Below are positions 1 through 10,207 of a stretch of DNA of 64,000 nt, in pieces. A model generated the notes under the pieces. That model did no database searches and was not told the origin of the DNA. It saw only the letters and a program-made list of their open reading frames with translations. This DNA comes from Turbatrix aceti (lineage: Eukaryota > Nematoda > Chromadorea > Rhabditida > Panagrolaimidae). The DNA lies in contig OZ017767.1 of the NCBI GenBank assembly GCA_963969345.1, positions 9,988,471-10,052,470 on the forward strand. Reading direction: 5' to 3'. The translations under genes were made by a program, and so were the position numbers. Numbering within the stretch: position 1 is the first letter of the stretch; every line of letters starts with the position of its first letter.

Positions 1-2
1 CC

Positions 3-2352
3 ATGGGCCGAAACCGGTGTTTTATATGTTCGACGTTTGTGCCTCTCAAGTCATTTCGGATGGTGCCTAGAGGAAAGGAACTACCCCAATTCTGTGCTGA
101 ATCGGGCCTTTCTCTGGATTTTATGCGTACTGTTCAAACGCATCGTCCGTGCTGTATAGAACATTTCACAGTCGACAAAGATGGTACAAGTCACGCAAAA
201 CCTCTCTCGCGAGGTGAAATTGTTTTTATCCGCAGTTCTGAGCTACATCGAACTCAAAAAGCAAAAAAAATCGGTAGAGTTACAACTTCCGTGAGTTTGC
301 CGGCCGTGCTTCTCGCTTCGGAGATGGAAGATATTTCTACTCATACTGCGGATGAGAATTCTGACTCTGATAAGGATTCTGACTCTGGTGATAAAAAATT
401 TGGTGTTATGAATTTCATATTTACCATGATTGTCCCAATCAAAGCTATAATTCAGCAGAAACACGTAAATCTGGTATTGACGACAAGTTTTATTTTCGTC
501 TGTATGTACTGTTTCCTGATTTCATTTTTCAAAAGAAAAATATCCGATCCTCTGCGCATTGAGAACAATGTAGAAACTTTGAATTTCACTGAAATCTCTT
601 TGATGGCCACCGACGAAAACAATGACTACGATATTACATCTGTAATCTCTCTTTTCTTTCTCTGGGTACCGGCAATCGTCTTTGGTAAATTCAGTCAAAA
701 ACTGGGCCTTCCTCCGCTACTCGGTATGCTGATAGTCGGCATACTTTTTGGTAACGTTTCTATCGTCAGTAAATTCCTAAAAATTAAGAAAGTTTGGAAT
801 GATCAGTGCAGATCTATTGGATTTTTAGTCATTCTTATACGCGCTGGTCTTGGACTGGATTCCACTGTTATCAAGAAGGCTATTGTAAGTATTTTTTTTG
901 TTTTATAAATTAAAAAAAGTATATTTTATATTAATTTTTTAAATTTTTTTTTAAATTTTGAATTTAGTTTTTTTCATTTTTTAATTTTTTTCTTCAATAT
1001 TTTTTTATTTAAAAAAAATTATGAATTTGTATTTTAAAAAAATTTATAAACATACTTAAAAAAAATTTATTTTTAATTTATTAAAAACCATTAACTTTAT
1101 TTTTTTTTAAATTCTATCAACAAATTAAAAAAAATGAATTTTCACAAAATTTGGGCATTCGATTTCAAGGAAAAATCAATTTGCGATTCGAAGTAGGGTC
1201 GCTAAACCCTATTTTTCAAAGTAGGGTCACTAAACCCTATTTTTTGCATTATAATATTTTAGGTGATTTGCTTCCTGCTCGGCGTTGTCACCAGCGTTGC
1301 CGAAGCGACATTTGTTACCCTCGCGTCTTTCTTATTTCAAATGCCGCTGTTGTTTGCCATCCTCTTCTCCTTTGCACAGTCTTCTACGTCGCCGGCTGTT
1401 ATCGTACCTACAATGCTCAAACTCCAAAACGACAAATGCGGCACCGATAAAGGCATTCCCTCCGTCGTGCTTGCAGCCGCAACTGTTGTCAACTTATTTT
1501 GTATCACGGCTTTTTACGCTTCGGTTGCACTTTTCTTTCCTTCAAATGGCAAAAGCGATCTGTTATCGGTCATACCGTATGTCTTCATCGAAATCGTGGT
1601 TTCTGTACTGATTGGCATCGTGGTCGGTGTTATGCTCCGTTTCCTGCCTCGTTGCAATTCAGGCATGTTACATTTTACCAGGTGTATTGTCTTGGGTACC
1701 GTAACACTGGCTGCCTTGTACGGCGCTCAGGCTTTGGATTACAAAATCGCTGGCCCGGTATTTATTTTTATTGGCACACCTGTCGCGGCTGCCGGATGGA
1801 AAACGGACAATCCAGATGGAGTAAGTTGAAAAAAAATTTATTTTTTTAAATAATTTTTTTTAAATCTAAAAAAACTGCAAATTTTAGACAAAAGTAGAAG
1901 AACTCGCCTTTGCATACGCCTGGGGATTGGTATTAGAGCCTCTTCTCTTTGGACTCATTGGTCTACAATTCCTGTTTCACCTTTTTACCTTTAAACTGGT
2001 AGCCACCGCTCTTGCCATCCTGAGCATCGGCGTGATCATGCGCATCATCTCCTCATTTTTTATCATTATTGCCGTCAGAAAATTTAGTATCCGAGAAAAT
2101 ATTTTCATGTCGGTTTGCTTCATGCCCAAGGCTACAGTTCAAGCCGCGTTAGCACCCCAACTGTTGAGCCACGCGTCCAGCGAAGCAGGCAATCTTGCGT
2201 TACAAACCTGTATTTTGTCCATTCTTCTCACAGCACCTCTCGGCCAATTCATTATAACGACACTCAGCAAAATATGTCTTGTGAAGAAGAATGTCGTAGC
2301 CGACAGTGAGATGAGCAACAAACAGCGTGAATTGTACAAGAAAAACCGATGA
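3..2352 (+). CDS. THAP-like zinc domain fused to an SLC9B/NHA-type cation-proton antiporter
   Basis: Three exons, 3-884, 1263-1820 and 1888-2352, joined in phase 0 at GTAAGT donors; 634 residues. Residues 1-60 form a THAP-like module: C6-x2-C9 and, about 42 residues later, C51-x2-H54 followed by F. An acidic Ser/Asp linker and a membrane segment near residue 155 follow. From about residue 205 the protein matches the SLC9B antiporter fold: GLPPLLGMLI, LIRAGLGLD, SPAVIVPTM (the broken helix) and PKATVQAA. SLC9B proteins exchange Na+ or Li+ for H+ across membranes. The paired aspartates of the transport helix are replaced by V370-N371, so exchange activity is doubtful. No intron or stop separates the two modules. 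The ATG lies two bases from the window edge, so upstream exons are possible. A poly(A) signal lies at 2390-2395. Family identity is firm; the role of the fusion is unknown. Confidence 0.85.
1193..1245. repeat. intronic 28 bp tandem repeat, two units
   Basis: Two head-to-tail units, 1193-1220 and 1221-1245, lie just before the acceptor of antiporter exon 2. Each unit contains TAGGGT and ACCCTA as a short inverted repeat, so each can fold into a small hairpin next to the splice site. Confidence 0.7.
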
Positions 2353-2571
2353 TTCTGTTTTGTACTTAAAATCTGAATGTTAAATAATCAATAAAATAAA
2401 GTCGAACATACATAAATACATGAACGTTTTTTTTGTTTTTTATCCGCTGCTTTCGGCATATTTGATATCAAAGTTGCATTAAATTTGATATAGATCTTTT
2501 GTATTTTTTTTTTTTATTTTTTTGTTTTGACAAAAAAAAAAAAAAATTTTATGCGGACGTACCGTAGTTCA

Positions 2572-2763
2572 ATGGGCAAAAACAAATGTGTTATCAGTGG
2601 CAATTTTGCGTTAAAGTCAATAAATATTATTGCTATCATTAATGCAAAGGTTGTCGTAGACTACGTCAAGGCGGAACTTTTGCACTCGGAAAAAACCAAA
2701 GCGTATTTTAGAGAAAGCCACCGATGCTCGATAGTCGACCGAACAACAAATTTTACACAATGA
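2572..2763 (+). pseudogene. decayed THAP-like domain ORF
   Basis: A short open frame of 63 codons starts MGKNKCVI, which parallels the MGRNRCFI start of the THAP-like domain at position 3. The LKS motif is retained, and an HRCSIVD segment sits where the other copy has HRPCCIEH. The second Cys of the CxxC pair is Ser, and the Cys/His pair at the end is not preserved, so zinc binding is unlikely. It lies directly downstream of the antiporter gene and upstream of the first saposin-like gene. I read it as a relic of a THAP-like exon; a small expressed gene cannot be excluded. Confidence 0.4.
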
Positions 2764-2813
2764 GTTTTTGGGTGCAGCAGATTAGCTTTCAAGTCATCAA
2801 GCACCCAGTGCCG

Positions 2814-2870
2814 TCTTATCACTTTTCTGGAAAAACACGGCTGTGAAAAAGGGGAATCGCTTATAAGAAC
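2814..2870 (+). promoter_or_regulatory. GATA site plus TATA box of saposin-like gene A
   Basis: TCTTATCACTTTTCT at 2814-2828 is the reverse of AGAAAAGTGATAAGA, a TGATAAG site of the type bound by ELT-2-like intestinal GATA factors. It lies 85 bp before the ATG. GCTTATAAGAA at 2859-2869 is a TATA box. The same order and orientation recur upstream of gene C and, with a weaker TATA, gene B. Confidence 0.6.
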
Positions 2871-2913
2871 CGATGATTTGTATTTTTTTCGGTATCGTAA
2901 AACATTTTTCATC

Positions 2914-3279
2914 ATGCGCAGCCTTCTGATTCTTCTTGTTGCCATCGTCGCCGTCTCTTGGGCATTGGCCATCATTCCATCTGGCCTCGGCCCCCGTGCT
3001 GGGATAGGGTGCACGATTTGCACGGAATTGGTTGGGAACCTAGAATACCAGAATGGCACGGATACCATTCAAAATGTGGGTTTTTGTATGTATTCTATTC
3101 GATGTTATAATTTTTGTTTGTAGGAAGCACAGAAAGCTTGCGCAGAGATTGCTCACGGTATACAGTTCCTTCATCAAGTTTGCCTTGGCATCTTTTTCGG
3201 CCACTCTCAGAATATCACCGACGCCGTTGAGAATAACGAGCCTCCTGAATATGTGTGCCAACAGCTTAATCTATGTTAA
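2914..3279 (+). CDS. saposin-like (SapB) secreted protein A
   Basis: Two exons, 2914-3075 and 3124-3279, joined in phase 0 at a GTGGGT donor; 105 residues. A signal peptide (MRSLLILLVAIVAVSWALA) precedes a single SapB domain with the six-cysteine pattern: CTIC, then one Cys in each of two helices, then a closing C-x5-C ending in LC. N-glycosylation motifs (NGT, NIT) are present. Saposin-like proteins of nematodes (caenopores, SPP family) are secreted into the gut lumen, where they permeabilise microbial membranes or bind lipid. The ATG was chosen because it starts the signal peptide and is conserved with the neighbouring paralogues. It shares the promoter module described upstream. Confidence 0.85.
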
Positions 3280-3612
3280 TGTTTTGGGAAATTATACATA
3301 ATTAAGTCCTATATTTTTTTTTTAATTTGTAACTGTCGATATGCGAATATCATAAAAATTTGATTTTTAATGTGGTGCGATTATGATAAGTCACCGAGAA
3401 TTATATTAGCTGAACAAAAAACATTCACACAATATATGAACTTTCCCTATGAACTTTATCAGTAAAGTATCGTATTCGACGCTTCAAAAGCGGATAATAC
3501 TATTAAGGCATTTATTTACAAAATCACACAAATGTTGTAGCCACGTAATCAAACACGTGTCATTTTTTTGAAATTTACATAACATCTACAAAAACTGAAT
3601 TAAACATAACAT

Positions 3613-3966
3613 TTAGCACAAATTTATCTGTTGGCAGACGGATACCGGTGGCTCGTTGTTCTCGACGCCTGCAGTGATATTCTCTATGTGGCTGAAAAAG
3701 ATGTCCAGACAGACGTGGTGCAGTAAATCCTGTCCTTGAGAAATTCCTTCACAAACTCCCTGTGCCTCCTGCAAAAAAAATTATTAATTTAGAAAAAAAA
3801 GAGAAAAAGAACGCACGTTTGTAATATTCGTGCCATTTAAGGATTCCAGGTCACGAACCAGTGCCGTGCAAATGGAGCATCCTATACCACCCCGGCTAGA
3901 TGGAATGATAGCCAAAGCCCAGCAAACGGCGACGATGCCAGCGAGAAGAACAAGGAGGCTACGCAT
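3613..3966 (-). CDS. saposin-like (SapB) secreted protein B
   Basis: Two exons, 3966-3817 and 3768-3613, joined in phase 0 (GTGCGT donor, TTGCAG acceptor); 101 residues. It has a signal peptide, a CSIC start and the same six-cysteine SapB pattern ending in CQQINLC. It is four residues shorter than proteins A and C because part of the segment after the signal peptide is missing. It converges on gene A and runs in the same direction as gene C, so the cluster grew by local duplication including inversion. A degenerate TATA and a perfect copy of the GATA motif lie upstream. Confidence 0.85.
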
Positions 3967-4006
3967 GATGAGTGATGCTTTACAACACTGAAAAAAACTC
4001 ACTCAG

Positions 4007-4065
4007 TTCCTAAGCTCCGCCTTGCATGCATCGCAGTATTTTACTATAGTAGAAAAGTGATAAGA
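4007..4065 (-). promoter_or_regulatory. GATA site and weak TATA of saposin-like gene B
   Basis: AGAAAAGTGATAAGA at 4051-4065, read on the plus strand, is identical to the gene A motif and in the same orientation relative to its gene, 85 bp before the ATG. The TATA position holds GCTTAGGAA (4007-4015, minus strand), a degraded form of the GCTTATAAGAA seen at genes A and C. Confidence 0.5.
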
Positions 4066-4250
4066 AACTTTCTATATTATACATACATAGTACGTGCAGA
4101 ATGCAGTTAGAGACTACAAAAAAAATTTCACCGTATACTTTTTTGTGATTTGTTTTCAGAATAGCGTCTGTGGTTTGTGTTGTTATTTTCATTAAGCACC
4201 TTTTTATCCCATCAACATCAATGCACAGTGTGTTTGATGGTTTGAAAATG

Positions 4251-4457
4251 GCAGATCAGATCAGATCAGATCAGATCAGATGAAATCATGCCCCATTCAG
4301 ATCAGATCAGATCAGATTGTGCCCAATTCAGATCAGAGCAGATCAGATCAGATCAGATCGTGCCCAATTCAGATCAGATCAGATCAGATCAGATCAGATC
4401 GTGCCCAATTCAGATCAGATAGCAGATAATCCAGATCAGATCATTAGCAAATAATCT
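4251..4457. repeat. AGATC minisatellite with embedded spacer
   Basis: About 200 bp of 5 bp units (GATCA in runs of three to six) are broken at intervals by a spacer reading TGCCCAATTC or close variants, giving a higher-order repeat. It lies between saposin-like genes B and C and is dense in GATC sites. Confidence 0.9.
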
Positions 4458-4582
4458 GATCCGCCATCTTTGATGTATAACACATATAATATCTTGTAAC
4501 TCTTTTTTCAGTACATTTCAAGCACATAAAATTTTTATTTGCATTACATTAAAATACTCAATCATGTATTTCCCTAGCGAGG

Positions 4583-4944
4583 TTAACACAAATCTATCTG
4601 TTGACAAAGATATTCCGGAGGCTCGTTGTTCTTGACGCCATCAGTGATATTCTGAGAGTGGGTGGCAAATATACTTAGACAGGCATAATGCAGGAATGGC
4701 TGGCCGTTTGAAATTCCTGCACAAATTCTTTGTACTTCCTAAAAAACAAATTTTTATTGCTTCGAAAACAAAGAAAACCCACATTTGGGATTGAATCCGT
4801 GCCATTCAGTGATTCCAGGGCACGAACCAGTTCCGTGCAAATCGTGCATCCTATCCCAGCACGGGAGCCGACGCCAGAAGGAATGATGGCGAAGGCGTAA
4901 GAGACGGCAGCGATGCAAGCGAGAAGAACGAAAAGGCTACGCAT
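4583..4944 (-). CDS. saposin-like (SapB) secreted protein C
   Basis: Two exons, 4944-4783 and 4738-4583, joined in phase 0 at a GTGGGT donor; 105 residues. It has a signal peptide, a CTIC start and six SapB cysteines ending in CQQIDLC. It is the closest paralogue of protein A: the exon lengths (162 and 156 nt) are identical, and the segment before the first Cys (SGVGSRAGIG) nearly matches. The frame stays open for 83 codons upstream of this ATG, but that part has no family similarity and overlaps the promoter, so I start at MRSLF. The role is as for protein A. Confidence 0.85.
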
Positions 4945-4999
4945 GATGAGAAATTTTTTGTACTTTTTACAGTATTGAAAAACAACACAAAAACACTGA

Positions 5000-5055
5000 T
5001 TCTTATAAGCAGCGCCCGTCATGCATTGCATTTTTTTTCTAGATAAGTGATAAGA
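5000..5055 (-). promoter_or_regulatory. GATA site plus TATA box of saposin-like gene C
   Basis: AGATAAGTGATAAGA at 5041-5055 contains two overlapping GATA-type cores. TTCTTATAAGC at 5000-5010 is GCTTATAAGAA on the gene strand. Order and orientation match genes A and B, with the GATA site 97 bp before the ATG. Confidence 0.6.
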
Positions 5056-6141
5056 GACTTTCTGTAAAAATATTAGAAGGCAGTTATAGACTACATACAT
5101 GCATGCGTGTCCCAAAGAAGAAGATTTGTAGTTTTTCCAGCCTATGAAATTGGAGCATAGAGCAAGCAAAGAACTAACATAATGTAAGCACAATTTTTTG
5201 ATCCCCTCAATGAAACGAAAACGGAACGCGCTGGTTAAAAAATTAAGTAAATCTGTATCTTGGAAAGATTGTCTATATTACCGTATTCCCAAGCTGCAAA
5301 AACTAAAAAAAAAGTGTGTCTTGTTTTTAAATTTATCAAATCTGAATTTTTTTCTCGACTAAAGAGTGTCACTGTTCTTTTTGTCTGCTACAGATCAAGT
5401 TTCGAGCCATCAAGCACTCATGCCAGGGCATTCACGATGCTACACCAATACGTGAAAAACAAAAATGTTCATGGAAAATAAAGTGCATGATATCAGAGAG
5501 AATAAGATCATCACCACACCTAGATTCGTTTTACGAGGTTTCCCAACGCGCACCTCAGATCCGAAATGGAGCTTTTGTTCCTTCTTTCTTTTCTGACTGA
5601 ATTCTTATCACTGTTTATGCAGCGATCTCACAGACAACTTAAATTTCATAATAACATTTCTTTTATAACCAGAATCAACAAAGCATTTTGGATCGGTGAT
5701 GATGAAAATTCTTTGGTCACCATAGGATGTTTGCAATATGACGCTTTTTTTTATCTGAATCGCATCTGGCTCTGTCTCCGACTCCAAGAGAGGCGCCTCG
5801 GAATCAGTGCTGTCGTGTACGCCACCCAATACCCAAAATTTTCAGTTAAGCTATCTCTCATTTCAAAAGTTTGTTTACAAAAAAAAGATCATTAGGACAA
5901 GTAAAAGGCTTCGAATAAGCGAAATTATGGTCTTATAGAGGGAAGGTGCTATAAAATTTATTGTTTCCATTTTTTGTCGTAAAATGTTTTTCGCGTTCAT
6001 TTTAAACGTTTGTGAAACAAAAAAAGTATCAAAAACAAAAATGTTCCGAATAATTTTTATCCAATACTTTAAGACAACTTCATAAATAAATAATATGTAT
6101 CAAAACGAGTGATTTTGGATTGTTTTCAGCACCGTAACGTT
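5056..6141. other. intergenic region between saposin-like genes C and D
   Basis: I see no supportable gene here. A minus-strand frame at 5829-5608 has a protein-like composition (an acidic stretch, then IFIITDPKCFVDSGY), but it lacks clear splice sites and any family match. The gene D start lacks the GATA/TATA module of the other three. Confidence 0.4.
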
Positions 6142-6508
6142 ATGCGTAGTTTTATGATTCTTCAAGCCGTCTTCTGGGTCTTTGCCGTCATTCCATTCGG
6201 CGGCGGTGCGGTTCATATCATGTTCCCCCCACCGTTTTGCACGACTTGCACAACAATGGTTGATGTCATGCGAAGGGCGTTGGACAATGATCCTTCTGAA
6301 TTAGTGAGTTTTTTTATTTTATATCTGAATTATAATAACTTTTTTGTAGGACCCACATGCAATCTGCGTTTATGTTATATCGACAGACCCTGAAAACAAC
6401 CAAAACTGCAGGGAAATGTATGACGCTATGCACGAGGACATCGAAGAAGGCATCAAAAACGACATGGCTCCAATAACAATTTGCAAAAAGAATTTAATAT
6501 GTTTATGA
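6142..6508 (+). CDS. divergent saposin-like secreted protein D
   Basis: Two exons, 6142-6303 and 6350-6508, joined in phase 0 (GTGAGT donor, TTGTAG acceptor); 106 residues. Exon 1 has exactly the length of exon 1 in genes A and C, and the intron sits at the same place. It has a signal peptide (MRSFMILQAVFWVFA), a CTTC motif in place of CTIC/CSIC, and later cysteines at IC, NC, IC and IC, which keeps the six-Cys SapB count. The rest of the sequence is strongly diverged from A-C, including a Pro-rich insert before the first Cys. It is an old paralogue in the same cluster, tail-to-tail with the Ca2+ ATPase gene (stops 92 bp apart). Confidence 0.75.
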
Positions 6509-6599
6509 AAGCTTTTTTATGTAGTGTCGTGACAGGCGTGATGAGAAAAAATATTACAATATAATTAAAAAATAACAATAAAAATATATACAATTTTTT

Positions 6600-9500
6600 T
6601 CATTGCACTGGTCCCGACACCACTGTTTTTCTACGACAAGGAAATGGTAACGACTTTGGAAGTATCGTGCTGGGAATCGTTGAAAGAACCTGTAATTTTC
6701 CAACGTATAAAAATAAATTTAAAAAAAAAACTAGGTACCACACTTCACTCTGGACAACCAAAAATCAATCTTACCTGTCCCCAAACAAGCGTGCCAAAAC
6801 CACAAGCAACGCAAATACCCCACTGCTGCCAGGTAATGGGTGTCGTTGATAGAAATTCTCCGCCAAACTGAACCACCAATGCCTGACAACCCAACGTAAT
6901 CACCCACAGCAAGCAAAAGAGCGGCCCAATGCCCTGAAAGACATTTCTTTCGCCGTGGAGTTTCCTCGAATTAATCTCGTTGAACAACGTCATCATCGCG
7001 AATGAATTGAAAATAATCGTAAAATGTTTTGTCGGAACGTGACTCAATGTGTGACGTTCTGCGCCAAGATCTGGGATAAAACTCTCTCCAAAAAACAGAA
7101 TTCCAAGAAGTATTACGAGTTGATAGATTCCATGTCCTACGATATTTTTGACAATATTTCGTGTCAAGACCGATTTTTCCCGTCCGTAGGGCTGTCGATC
7201 GAGGAGTCCTGGAGCGGGGGTTTCGGTTGCGAGGGCAAGAGAAGCCAGCGTGTCCATGATGAGGTTGATCCAGAGCATCTGAACGGCGCGGAGGGGTGAG
7301 TCGTTGATTGTGCACGCTCCTACGAAGGCAGTTATCACGGCGACGCTGTTGACTGTCAACTGGAACTGGATGAACTTGGAGATAGAATCGTACACATTGC
7401 GACCCCACATGACAGCCCGGACGATGGATGTGAAATTGTCGTCTGTCAAAATGATATCCGAGGCTTCTTTTGCGACGTCCGTGCCTGCGATGCCCATCGC
7501 AAAGCCCACATCGGCTCTTTTCAGCGCTGGAGCGTCGTTTGTGCCGTCGCCGGTGACAGCGACCACTTCGCGCTTCTTCGTAGCCTTCGAAGCCATGATA
7601 CCGTTGACCAGGACATACTTATCGGCCGGCTGAGCCCGAGCGAGAACCCTCAGCCTCGGCCAGACTAAATCCAGCTTTCCCTGAGAAACCTTTCCGCTAT
7701 CGTCGCGGATCAGCGCGTTGAATTCCGTTCCTTCGAGTGCAAGAAAGTCTTCGCCGGGGGTCAGAATTCCGCAGGCAATGGCAATCGACCTGGCAGTAGC
7801 AATGTTGTCCCCGGTCACCATGCGGACCGTAATACCGGCTTTTTGGCATTGTGTGATGGCTTCGGGGACTTCTGGACGCACGGGATCCTGTATGCCGACA
7901 ATGGCAATCGCAGTCAGACCGCTACCGACTTCAGATTCGTTTTCCCAGTCCGGTTCTGTCGTTATGACGATTTCGTTTTCTGCAGAAGATTCAAAAACAT
8001 AGTCCTTGTAACCGATTCCGATAGTACGAAGGCCATCAGATGCCATGGGCTCTATGATGCTGCTGGAGAGGTCTAAAAACTTTTGTTATACACTTAAGTC
8101 TGCATTTTCTAAAATCATACCTTCCGGGACAGGCTCCAAACGGCCATCTGCCCCCAAAATAAAGTCACAACGTGCAAGAATGATTTCCGATGCGCCTTTG
8201 GCGTAGACCCTGAATCCACGGTCTTCTGGCAACCTGATGACTGTCATCATGCATTTCCGCATTGAATTGAACGTGTACACCTTGACGAGATCCTTTTCCG
8301 TAATTTTGTTTCGAATGTCCTGGTAGTTGATCCCTAAATCCAGAGAAAAACCGAGCAGCGCACATTCTGTTTTGTTGCCAAGCTGAAAAAAAATTGAGAA
8401 TCAGAAAAAGATAACAATAAAAGTTTACAAACCTGTGTAGGCAGCCCATTTGGAGTTTCAGCAGGCAAAACCTGTGAATGATAACCCGTGTTTACAGCTA
8501 TGCCCTCGACAAGTTTATCAAAAGTTCCATTGTCGATATCCGAAAATCTTGAAAGTGGACTGCGGTAAAGTTTTCCTAAAATCCTTGATTTTTTTTAATT
8601 TTCAAAAAAATTTTAACCATTGACAAAGCATTTAACGACAGTCATGCGATTTGTAGTCAGTGTGCCAGTTTTATCGGAACAAATGCACGTGGCATTTCCC
8701 ATTGTCTCACACGCGTCAATGTGCCTGACCAGGTTGTTGTCGTCCATCATCTTTCTCACAGAATACGTAAAAGCAAGGGTCACGGCCAGTGGAAGTCCTT
8801 CCGGGACCGCGACGACTAACACGGTGACACCTATGATAATGAAGCTGACAAAGTACAGGATGTCTGTCAGCCGGAAGGGTTCTTTGTGCAAAACGTACTG
8901 CGTGATGCAAAAGCGCACGACTAGAATTGTCACCGTGAGCACTGAGATTACCGTTCCAATGTAGCCAAGATAAATAACCAGTTTAGCAAGTTTTACTTGC
9001 AGAATTGATTTTGTTTTTTCCGGAGGTGGTGGATCGACGGAAAGTGGTTTAGGGAGATCTGAATTCGTTTCCAGACCACCGATGGCAACTGAGCTAAGAT
9101 TGCTGGGTTCTGTCGTCTCGGTCTTTTTTGTCGCACCTAAAAGACTCATGATGATGCCGGTTTGCGAGTTAACGCCAACTGCGGTGACGAGCATGCATCC
9201 GCTGCCTTCCATCGCATTTGTGCCTAAAAATCAAAAATGCACTGCATTTTTTTTTAAATTTTGTTATGTTTACCTGACAACAACACGGGATCTCTGTCAG
9301 CGCTCTTTGCAACCAAATCGGACTCTCCGGTAATAGAAGATTCGTCTATCTTGAGGTCATTGCTCTGAATCAAAAACCCATCAGCTGGAATTGTGTCACC
9401 GTACTTGACGCGTGCAACGTCGCCGACAACCAACTCTCGCACATTGATATCCAACGCCTGACCTTCGCGTACAACAGAAAATTGTTGGCCGGTTTCAATC

Positions 9501-10207
9501 TTGACTTGAAGTCCTCGAAATTGTTTCTCTTTTGACCACTCGTTGAATGCCGATACGAGAACGATTGCGATGACGGTGAAGAGGATTGCTGCGCCTTCGA
9601 TCCAATTCGAAGACGATTTGGTTTTTGGTGCATCGGGAGAATCATTAGGAGGAGTGTAGAATGATACACCAAGTGAAATGATTGCGGATATGAATAGGAT
9701 TCTGAGTGTAGTGTCCTAAAATGGAAATTTTCAAAAAAATACGAATAACAGGATTTTTGGCGTTGTGTCCTCAAACATCAAGGAAACAAATTGGAGCTTG
9801 AGAACACAATGCCAAGAAATCTTAAACTAATCAAAACTATTTTTTCTTCTTTTTGCGACTAAATTTCAACTTTATTTATCACTTGTCCAAACCCAAGTAC
9901 TTGTAAACTTCCCTGAAAATCAATAACCGAACAATGAACTCACCTGAAAAGCCTCCCAAGCAAGACGCAGAAAGGTTTTTGGCCGATTAGGTGGTATCTC
10001 ATTTGTGCCGTAGATTGCCTGCCGTTTTTCTATCAACACTTTGTTGGTTGAAATGCCATCGTGAGGATCAGACTTTAGCTTGGCACAGAGACCCACAATG
10101 CCGCCATAGTGCTGGTTGATCCAATCGATGGCCTTCTGCCCTCGGAGCTCCATAACCCGCTGAAGCTCCGAAGAGCTAAGTTCAAACTCAGATGACATAA
10201 TTGACAT
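6600..10207 (-). CDS. plasma-membrane calcium-transporting ATPase (PMCA, P2B type)
   Basis: Seven exons in phase: 10207-9944, 9715-9274, 9223-8618, 8575-8433, 8382-8121, 8072-6775 and 6689-6600; 1034 residues. It exports Ca2+ from the cytosol at the cost of ATP. Motifs seen: TGES in the actuator domain, PEGLPLAV in the ion-binding helix, the phosphorylated CSDKTGT, KGASE in the nucleotide domain, and MVTGD and [10 protein letters not shown] in the hinge. The last exon begins VLSTIP directly after WGQ, the PMCA consensus for the end of the last membrane helix, and stops 29 residues later. Family members normally continue with a calmodulin-binding autoinhibitory tail, and I find none here. If the last intron were retained, the protein would end [11 protein letters not shown] instead. 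An alternative start lies three codons downstream. Confidence 0.93.

Noticed and set aside
2661..3068. 135-codon frame antisense to saposin-like gene A
   Set aside because: A shadow of the coding strand and promoter; no similarity.
5608..5829. Minus-strand frame with protein-like composition between saposin-like genes C and D
   Set aside because: No matching splice sites, no start context and no family similarity; the overlapping plus-strand frame is equally long.
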